Shown piece by piece: positions 1-4,174 of a stretch of 7,127 nt of DNA. Made by a program: the position numbers and the translations under genes. Origin of the DNA: an uncultured Bacilli bacterium (GTDB lineage Bacteria; Bacillota_I; Bacilli_A; RF39; UBA660); NCBI GenBank assembly GCA_947625315.1, contig CANQOE010000061.1:1-7127 (forward strand), read 5' to 3'. The notes beneath the pieces are model-generated. The model had not been told where the DNA came from. It searched no databases and saw only the letters and a list, made by a program, of their open reading frames with translations. Position 1 is the stretch's first letter, and each line of letters begins with the position of its first letter.

Positions 1-1130
1 TTAAAATAACCGATAGTGCTAAAAAAAGAGGAACAGTATGTGAAGTAAATATAGCTAAATTAGATAATAATCCTCCAACACCTCCAACAATGAGTTATAG
101 TAATGGAACAATAACTTTAAGTGGAAGTACAGATAAAGAAAGTAAGGAAAATGAAATAAAATATTATTATAAAACAGATTGTACAGGAACAGAAGATAAA
201 GAAAATTATACTCAAGCATCAACAATAGAAGTAACAAAATTAAATCAAGCAACACAAAAGATATGCGCTTATGCTGAAGATGAAGTAGGAAATAAAAGTG
301 CTATAACTCAAAAAACATTAAATATAATTGCATCAAAAACAGCTAGTTCTCAAACAAAATATCAATGTGAAAATGGTAGTTATGTAGATAATACAAATGC
401 TTGTAGCAAAACAGAAAATAAAGAATATACAGAAACATATAATCAAGCTTGTACTAGTGTAGATAAAGGGGCTTATGGATGGAGTGCAGAAACAACGACA
501 AGTAATTTACAAAGTTGTCAATCAAATAGTATAAGTTGTTCGGCTACAACAGTTGGTCAAACAAATAAGAGTTGTAGCAAAAAATCTCAAAGCCCTTGTC
601 CAGAAGGTTGGGAGGATCTTGGCCAAGAATGTTATAGTGGGCCAATCAAAGGTTATGATTATTACCCTAGTGATGATGATGCTGAAAAAATTTGTGAAAG
701 TATATGTAAATCATATGGTACTATGTGGACTGGGTATGGTGGTATTAATACTCTTACTTGTTGGTGTGATCATCGTAGTACTACAGTTTATACAATGAAA
801 GAAAAAACCTGTGAATGGAAAAGTAATATGCAAAATGAATATGCTGAACCTATTAAAACTGGTTCAAGTGGAGGATGTTCCCCAACAAGTCCAGGATGTA
901 CACCAACTGCGAATAATTGTAAAGCTTCTGGTACAAGTTGTTCTTCTACCACAACCTGTACAAAAAGTTGTACAGCCAGTTGTACTATATCATATACTGG
1001 AACCTTAAAATATTATTGCCCAATAACTCAGACATATTACAATACTTCAGGAGAAGCTACTAGTGCTTGTACTAATTATTGCTCAGCAGGTACTTATTAT
1101 AATACTAAATGTTATAATTTAACGGATTAG
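1..1130 (+). CDS. Cysteine-rich surface/secreted protein with Ig-like module, C-terminal part (5' end outside window)
   Basis: The frame is open from base 3 to the TAG at 1128-1130, giving 375 residues, so the ATG at 90 is internal and the true start lies to the left. The fragment begins with the end of one module, then a PPTPP linker (bases 72-89) leads into a bacterial Ig-like domain (about 90-330) closing with the typical AEDEVGNKSA strand. After about base 350 the protein is Cys-rich: 27 Cys in the whole fragment, mostly in CxxxC or Cx2-6C spacing with Ser/Thr between them, consistent with a disulfide-bonded extracellular protein. Bases 597-776 (CPEGW ... CESICKSYG ... CWCD) resemble a WSC-type or C-type-lectin-like carbohydrate-binding module, but only loosely. 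There is no sorting motif or membrane helix at the C-terminus (ends YNLTD), so anchoring, if any, must be N-terminal. Function is not recognised; adhesion or glycan binding is inference. Confidence 0.
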   Translation, partial: KITDSAKKRGTVCEVNIAKLDNNPPTPPTMSYSNGTITLSGSTDKESKENEIKYYYKTDCTGTEDKENYTQASTIEVTKLNQATQKICAYAEDEVGNKSAITQKTLNIIASKTASSQTKYQCENGSYVDNTNACSKTENKEYTETYNQACTSVDKGAYGWSAETTTSNLQSCQSNSISCSATTVGQTNKSCSKKSQSPCPEGWEDLGQECYSGPIKGYDYYPSDDDAEKICESICKSYGTMWTGYGGINTLTCWCDHRSTTVYTMKEKTCEWKSNMQNEYAEPIKTGSSGGCSPTSPGCTPTANNCKASGTSCSSTTTCTKSCTASCTISYTGTLKYYCPITQTYYNTSGEATSACTNYCSAGTYYNTKCYNLTD

Positions 1131-1161
1131 TTTTAATTCGACAAAATATTCTTTAAGTTTA

Positions 1162-1170
1162 TGTTAGAAT
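1162..1170 (+). promoter_or_regulatory. Candidate extended -10 promoter of the cse60-like gene
   Basis: TGTTAGAAT reads as an extended -10 (TG-N-TAGAAT). No convincing -35 lies 16-18 bases upstream; TCGACA at 1138-1143 is 21 bases away. The element sits in a TTTATG context also seen before murJ (TTTATGGTAATAT). The expected transcript start, about 1177, coincides with the Shine-Dalgarno site, so the leader would be only about ten bases. This is weak support and the gene may use another start. Confidence 0.35.
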
Positions 1171-1186
1171 ATAATTGGTGAAGAAG

Positions 1187-1357
1187 ATGAAAGTTAAATT
1201 ATTTGATGAAAATCATGAAAAAGATTTAGAAATGCAAATTAATAAATTTATTTCGACTTTAGATGGGGAAATAATTGATATTAAATTTCAAACGGCTATA
1301 ACAATGTTTGGCGAAGAACAAATTTATTGTTTTAGTGCTATGATTATTTACAATTAA
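1187..1357 (+). CDS. Cse60-family small protein (sporulation protein Cse60 / former DUF2758)
   Basis: A 56-residue protein starting MKVKLFDENHEKDLE and ending EEQIYCFSAMIIYN. Both ends match my recollection of the Cse60 family, typified by a Bacillus subtilis protein of about 60 residues whose gene is under sigma-E control; its biochemical role is unknown. The family signature visible here is the N-terminal VKLFDE strand, a charged amphipathic helix (residues 10-25), a DIKFQ strand and the C-terminal QIYCFSAMIIY strand. It looks cytosolic, with no signal peptide or membrane helix. The ATG at 1187 is preferred over the in-frame TTG (1175) and GTG (1178) because GGTGA at 1177-1181 is a well-spaced Shine-Dalgarno site, of the same form as the one before murJ. 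It is a single-gene unit with its own terminator. The match is from memory; the presence of the family does not prove that the organism sporulates. Confidence 0.8.
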   Translation: MKVKLFDENHEKDLEMQINKFISTLDGEIIDIKFQTAITMFGEEQIYCFSAMIIYN

Positions 1358-1384
1358 TCTTAATTTTTTAAGATTTTTTGTTTT
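1356..1384 (+). terminator. Rho-independent terminator after the cse60-like gene
   Basis: AATCTTAA (1356-1363) and TTAAGATT (1368-1375) form a perfect 8-bp stem with a TTTT loop, followed by a T-rich tail (1376-1384, interrupted by one G). The last two bases of the TAA stop codon belong to the stem. The stem has a single G-C pair, so it is weak, but it is ordinary for so AT-rich a genome. Confidence 0.75.
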
Positions 1385-1420
1385 GTTAAAGTAATAAAGC
1401 TATACTTTTTAGTTAATTTA

Positions 1421-1429
1421 TGGTAATAT
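1421..1429 (+). promoter_or_regulatory. Candidate extended -10 promoter of murJ
   Basis: TGGTAATAT is an extended -10 (TG-N-TAATAT). The position 17 bases upstream (TATACT, 1401-1406) is a poor -35, so the TG extension would carry recognition. The start would be near 1436, giving a short leader that includes the AAGGTGA Shine-Dalgarno site at 1440-1446. The preceding terminator at 1356-1384 separates this unit from the upstream gene, which supports a promoter here. Confidence 0.5.
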
Positions 1430-1450
1430 ATATTAGGAAAAGGTGAAGTT

Positions 1451-3091
1451 ATGAAGAGAAATAGCTTTATTGAAGGAACAATTATTGCTACTTTAGCCAT
1501 TATCTTTATTAAAGTATTAGGGGTAATTTATGTTATTCCTTTTTATGCTATTGTGGGCGTTCAAGGAGCTTCTTTATATGGTTATGCTTATAATATTTAT
1601 GCTTTATTTTTAGAGATAGCTACGGCAGGTATTCCTAATGCTGTTAGTAAGTTAATTAATGAATTTAATACTTTAAATAAACAAGAAGCTAAAATTAGAA
1701 CTTTTAAAATTGGAAAAAGATTACTTAGTGTAATTGCAATAATAAGTTTTATTGTTTTATTTGTTTTTGCTCCTCAAATTGCTAAATTTATTATCAATGA
1801 TTTAACGGGAGGAAATACTTATCAAGATATTGCTTTTGTTATTCGTTGTGTTTCTTTTGCTATTTTAGTTTTTCCTTTTTTAAGTATTACGAGAGGTTTC
1901 TTTCAAGGACATAATATAATTTCAGTTTCTTCTATTTCGCAAGTAATTGAACAAATTGCGAGGGTTATTGTAATCGTAGGTGGTAGTTATTTAGCTTTAA
2001 ATATTCTGCATTTAGATTTAAAACATGCGATAGGTATTACAGTTTTTGGGGCCTTTATTGGTGGTTTAGCTTCTCTATTTTATTTACTGGATAAATTGCG
2101 AAAGAATAAAAAACAATTTAATTTAGATACCGAATTTACTAAAAAAGATAATATAAGTAATAAAGATATTATTAAGAGAATTATTAAGTATGCTATACCG
2201 GTTATTGTTATTAGTATTGCTTTTACAATTTATAATAATATCGATATGATTTTAATTTTAAGAACAATGGCTAATTTAGGTTACAGTGGTCAACAAGTAG
2301 AATATATTGCTTCTAGTGTTAGTGTTTGGGCTGGGAAAATTAGTGTTATTGTAACTTCGATTGCTTTAGGTTTATCTTTAAGTTTAATTCCTTCTTTAGT
2401 AGAAGCTTTTACTTTAAAGAAATATAACGAAGTTAATGATAAGTTTAATAAAGCTATTGAAATTGTCTTATTTATAACTATTCCAATGTGTGTAGGTATT
2501 TCAATGCTTAGTGAAGCTATTTGGACAATATTTTATGGGCATAATTTACTTGGGGCTAGTATTTTAAAAGCCGCGATTTTTATGCCTTTATTTGCTAACT
2601 TATATACCATTTCTAATCATACTTTACAAAGTATTAATAAATTTAAAATGGTTTATATAAGTGCTTTAACAGGAATTGGCTTAAATACCTTACTTGATGT
2701 TCCTTTTATGTATTTACTAAATTATATAGGTTTACCTTCTTATTGGGGTACTACTTTAGCTACAATTGTAGGTTTAGGTTCAACTCTTGTGATTGCGATG
2801 ATTATCTTGAAAAAAGAATATAAATTTAAATATCAAGAAATATTTAAAGTTTTAAAAAAGACATTAATTCCTTTAATAATTATGATAGGAATTGTCTTTG
2901 GGTTAAAAGCTTTAATTAATTTAAATATTGCTAATCGTCTTTGGGCTACTATATATGTTGCTATAATTGCATTAATTGGTTCAATTGTTTATTTCCTTAT
3001 TTCGCATAAAATTCATTTAATTCAAGATATTTTTGGAGAAGATTATTTAAATAAAATTAAAAATAAATTTTTAAAAAGAAAAAAGGCCTAA
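1451..3091 (+). CDS. murJ: Lipid II flippase, MurJ/YtgP type (MOP/MATE-like polysaccharide exporter superfamily)
   Basis: A 546-residue integral membrane protein with about 14 hydrophobic helices from residue 8 to 518 and a short basic C-terminal tail (LKRKKA). It aligns from memory along its whole length with Bacillus subtilis YtgP (MurJ, 544 residues): N-terminal GT...T...I.KVLGVIYVIPF, AGIPNAVSKL near 59-68, the RGFFQGH motif at 148-154 followed by SQVIEQIARV, IPSLVEAF at 313-320, and FYGH at 361-364. The family moves the undecaprenyl-linked peptidoglycan precursor lipid II from the inner to the outer face of the membrane. The related SpoVB and other Wzx-like flippases share this fold, but the YtgP-like length and motifs make MurJ the better call. 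The ATG at 1451 has a good Shine-Dalgarno site (GGTGA, 1442-1446). Its stop lies two bases from the stop of a convergent gene; no plus-strand terminator is visible after it. Confidence 0.88.
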   Translation: MKRNSFIEGTIIATLAIIFIKVLGVIYVIPFYAIVGVQGASLYGYAYNIYALFLEIATAGIPNAVSKLINEFNTLNKQEAKIRTFKIGKRLLSVIAIISFIVLFVFAPQIAKFIINDLTGGNTYQDIAFVIRCVSFAILVFPFLSITRGFFQGHNIISVSSISQVIEQIARVIVIVGGSYLALNILHLDLKHAIGITVFGAFIGGLASLFYLLDKLRKNKKQFNLDTEFTKKDNISNKDIIKRIIKYAIPVIVISIAFTIYNNIDMILILRTMANLGYSGQQVEYIASSVSVWAGKISVIVTSIALGLSLSLIPSLVEAFTLKKYNEVNDKFNKAIEIVLFITIPMCVGISMLSEAIWTIFYGHNLLGASILKAAIFMPLFANLYTISNHTLQSINKFKMVYISALTGIGLNTLLDVPFMYLLNYIGLPSYWGTTLATIVGLGSTLVIAMIILKKEYKFKYQEIFKVLKKTLIPLIIMIGIVFGLKALINLNIANRLWATIYVAIIALIGSIVYFLISHKIHLIQDIFGEDYLNKIKNKFLKRKKA

Positions 3092-3100
3092 AGTTAGACC
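3073..3100 (-). terminator. Terminator of the minus-strand coiled-coil gene, lying inside the end of murJ
   Basis: Read on the minus strand, GGTCTA (3100-3095) pairs with TAGGCC (3090-3085) around an ACTT loop: six pairs including one G-U. A U-tract follows at 3084-3073, six U, one C, then five U. The stop codon of the minus gene (3096-3094) lies in the hairpin, and the U-tract is the complement of the Lys/Arg codons that end murJ. On the plus strand the same bases give a C-A mismatch and no T-run, so it should work in one direction only. Confidence 0.7.
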
Positions 3101-3405
3101 ATATAGACATTAGTTGTGTTATCGATGTCATCAGTTGAATAAAGGGTTGTTTGTTCTAGTTTACTTAAACGAACATCCAAACGATTTATTTGTCTTTCAA
3201 TTTTAGCAAGTCGGGAATCGATTTCATTATAATCAAGATTATTTAAATTATTATTCATATTAGGCATCATATTAGGGCCGGCATAAAAGCCTTGATTAGC
3301 ATAACTTTGAAAAGTATTAGGATTATTATTTAGGTTAAAATTGGGAAATGTTCCTTGATTATACATTTGGGATTCTTGAAAAAAAGTATTGCGATCTTTT
3401 TTCAT
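3094..3405 (-). CDS. Small Asn-rich protein with C-terminal coiled coil, function unknown
   Basis: A 103-residue protein in two parts. Residues 1-60 are low-complexity and Asn-rich (17 Asn) with Phe, Tyr, Met and Pro (NFNLNNNPN, GPNMMPNMNNN), probably disordered. Residues 61-85 (EIDSRLAKIERQINRLDVRLSKLEQ region) show clear heptads with Ile/Leu spacing and should form a short coiled coil, hence an oligomer. A Thr/Asp tail ends in NVYMV. There is no signal peptide or membrane helix. The ATG at 3405-3403 is supported by GAGGTGG in a minus-strand Shine-Dalgarno position seven bases upstream. It is transcribed alone, divergent from trmB and convergent with murJ, with its own terminator. I do not recognise the family with confidence; the composition recalls small spore-coat or coat-assembly-like proteins of Firmicutes, which is only a resemblance. 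Confidence 0.75.
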   Translation of the reverse strand: MKKDRNTFFQESQMYNQGTFPNFNLNNNPNTFQSYANQGFYAGPNMMPNMNNNLNNLDYNEIDSRLAKIERQINRLDVRLSKLEQTTLYSTDDIDNTTNVYMV

Positions 3406-3429
3406 AAATGTTCCACCTCAATTTATTAT
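3401..3429 (+). promoter_or_regulatory. Candidate trmB promoter overlapping the divergent -10
   Basis: TTCATA (3401-3406, four of six -35 consensus bases) is followed after 17 bases by TATTAT (3424-3429). The -10 occupies almost the same bases as the TATAAT of the opposite strand, and the -35 lies over the start codon of the minus gene. The whole divergent intergenic region is only 58 bases, so some overlap of the two promoters is forced. Confidence 0.35.
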
Positions 3430-3430
3430 A
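3425..3430 (-). promoter_or_regulatory. Candidate -10 box of the minus-strand coiled-coil gene
   Basis: ATTATA on the plus strand reads TATAAT, the perfect -10 consensus, on the minus strand. Transcription would begin near 3418, just ahead of the GAGGTGG ribosome site and the ATG at 3405. No good -35 is seen at 16-18 bases (the best is CACTCC). Confidence 0.45.
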
Positions 3431-3444
3431 TGCAAATAAATATA

Positions 3445-3451
3445 AAAGGAG
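3445..3451 (+). promoter_or_regulatory. Shine-Dalgarno site of trmB with unusually long spacing
   Basis: AAAGGAG is a strong ribosome-binding sequence, but 12 bases separate it from the ATG at 3464, longer than the usual 5-9. No ATG, GTG or TTG in the trmB frame lies closer, and the protein begins MRLRN as TrmB proteins normally do, so the start is kept. Confidence 0.6.
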
Positions 3452-3463
3452 TGATATTTAACT

Positions 3464-4105
3464 ATGCGTTTAAGAAATTTAAAAGATAAAGATAATTATC
3501 TAAATAATTGTACTTATTTAATTAAAGAACCTCAAGAATATATAGGAAAATGGGCAACTATTTTTAATAATAATCAACCTATTCATTTAGAAATTGGGAT
3601 GGGTAAAGGGGATTTTATTTATCATATGGCTTTAAAATATCCCCATATTAATTTTATTGGAATCGAAAAATATACGGGGGTTATAGCTAGAGCTATCAAA
3701 AAATATCCTACACCTTTACCTAATTTATATCTAATTAATATGGATGCCAAAGATTTAAGTAAAGTATTTAATGGTGAAATAGCAACAATTTATTTAAATT
3801 TTAGTGATCCCTGGCCTAAAGCAAGACAAGAAAAAAGACGTTTAACTTCTTTAGATTTTTTAAAAATATATGATTTAGTATTTAAAGATAATAAAAGAAT
3901 TGTAATGAAAACCGATAATAAAGATTTATTTGCTTATTCTTTAGTATCTTTATCTAATTATGGTTATATATTAAAAGATGTTTCTCTAGATTTAGCAAAT
4001 AAAGATATCGATAATGTATTAACAGAATATGAAATAAAATTTCGAAATCAAGGAATAACGATTAATTATTTAGAGGCTATCCAAAAAAATTTGACAATTA
4101 GGTAA
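3464..4105 (+). CDS. trmB: tRNA (guanine-N7-)-methyltransferase TrmB
   Basis: A 213-residue cytosolic class I SAM-dependent methyltransferase that makes m7G at position 46 in the variable loop of many tRNAs. Visible family signatures in order are the start MRLRN, the SAM-binding loop LEIGMGKGDF (42-51), IGIEKY (65-70) at the end of strand 2, NMDAKDL (92-98), NFSDPWPKARQEKRRLT (112-128), KTDN (149-152), and the closing TEYEIKFRNQG (187-197) with NYLEA. Asp115 in DPWP (codon at 3806) is the residue generally taken as catalytic or substrate-binding. Length is normal for the bacterial single-chain enzyme. The only small deviation is Gln122, where many homologues have His (KKRHxKRR). It stands alone after a divergent promoter; its last codons contain the -35 box of the next gene, and I see no strong terminator of its own. 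Confidence 0.95.
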   Translation: MRLRNLKDKDNYLNNCTYLIKEPQEYIGKWATIFNNNQPIHLEIGMGKGDFIYHMALKYPHINFIGIEKYTGVIARAIKKYPTPLPNLYLINMDAKDLSKVFNGEIATIYLNFSDPWPKARQEKRRLTSLDFLKIYDLVFKDNKRIVMKTDNKDLFAYSLVSLSNYGYILKDVSLDLANKDIDNVLTEYEIKFRNQGITINYLEAIQKNLTIR

Positions 4106-4119
4106 TTTTAGTGTAAGAT
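4091..4119 (+). promoter_or_regulatory. Promoter of the adhesin-sortase pair, starting inside trmB
   Basis: TTGACA (4091-4096), a perfect -35, is followed by exactly 17 bases and TAAGAT (4114-4119), which differs from the -10 consensus at two positions. The -35 box lies within the last five codons of trmB. The start would be near 4126, leaving a leader of about 50 bases with the GGAAGG ribosome site at 4165-4170 before the ATG at 4175. This is the best sigma-A-type promoter in the window. Confidence 0.7.
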
Positions 4120-4155
4120 AAAGTTGTTCGCTTGAATTATATTAGCTTACTTTTT
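4113..4155 (+). terminator. Weak hairpin plus T-run between trmB and the adhesin gene
   Basis: GTAAG (4113-4117) can pair with CTTAC (4146-4150), extended past one A-G mismatch by TAA (4119-4121) with TTA (4142-4144), and TTTTT follows at 4151-4155. The loop is about 20 bases and the left arm overlaps the adhesin -10 box. It could terminate trmB transcripts but not those starting near 4126, which lack the left arm. Support is marginal. Confidence 0.25.
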
Positions 4156-4174
4156 AAAGAAAAAGGAAGGTAAT

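Noticed and set aside
90..92. ATG at 90 as the start of the Cys-rich gene
   Set aside because: The frame is open to base 3, no Shine-Dalgarno site precedes it, there is no signal peptide, and the upstream residues form the end of a preceding extracellular module.
55..255. Minus-strand open frame of 66 residues at the left edge
   Set aside because: The Leu/Tyr/Phe-only translation is the expected antisense of A-rich coding sequence; no start signal.
553..1008. Open plus-strand frames at 553-798 and 811-1008 inside the Cys-rich gene
   Set aside because: They overlap a clearly protein-like frame, have low-complexity Val/Leu-rich translations and lack ribosome sites; shadows of the real gene.
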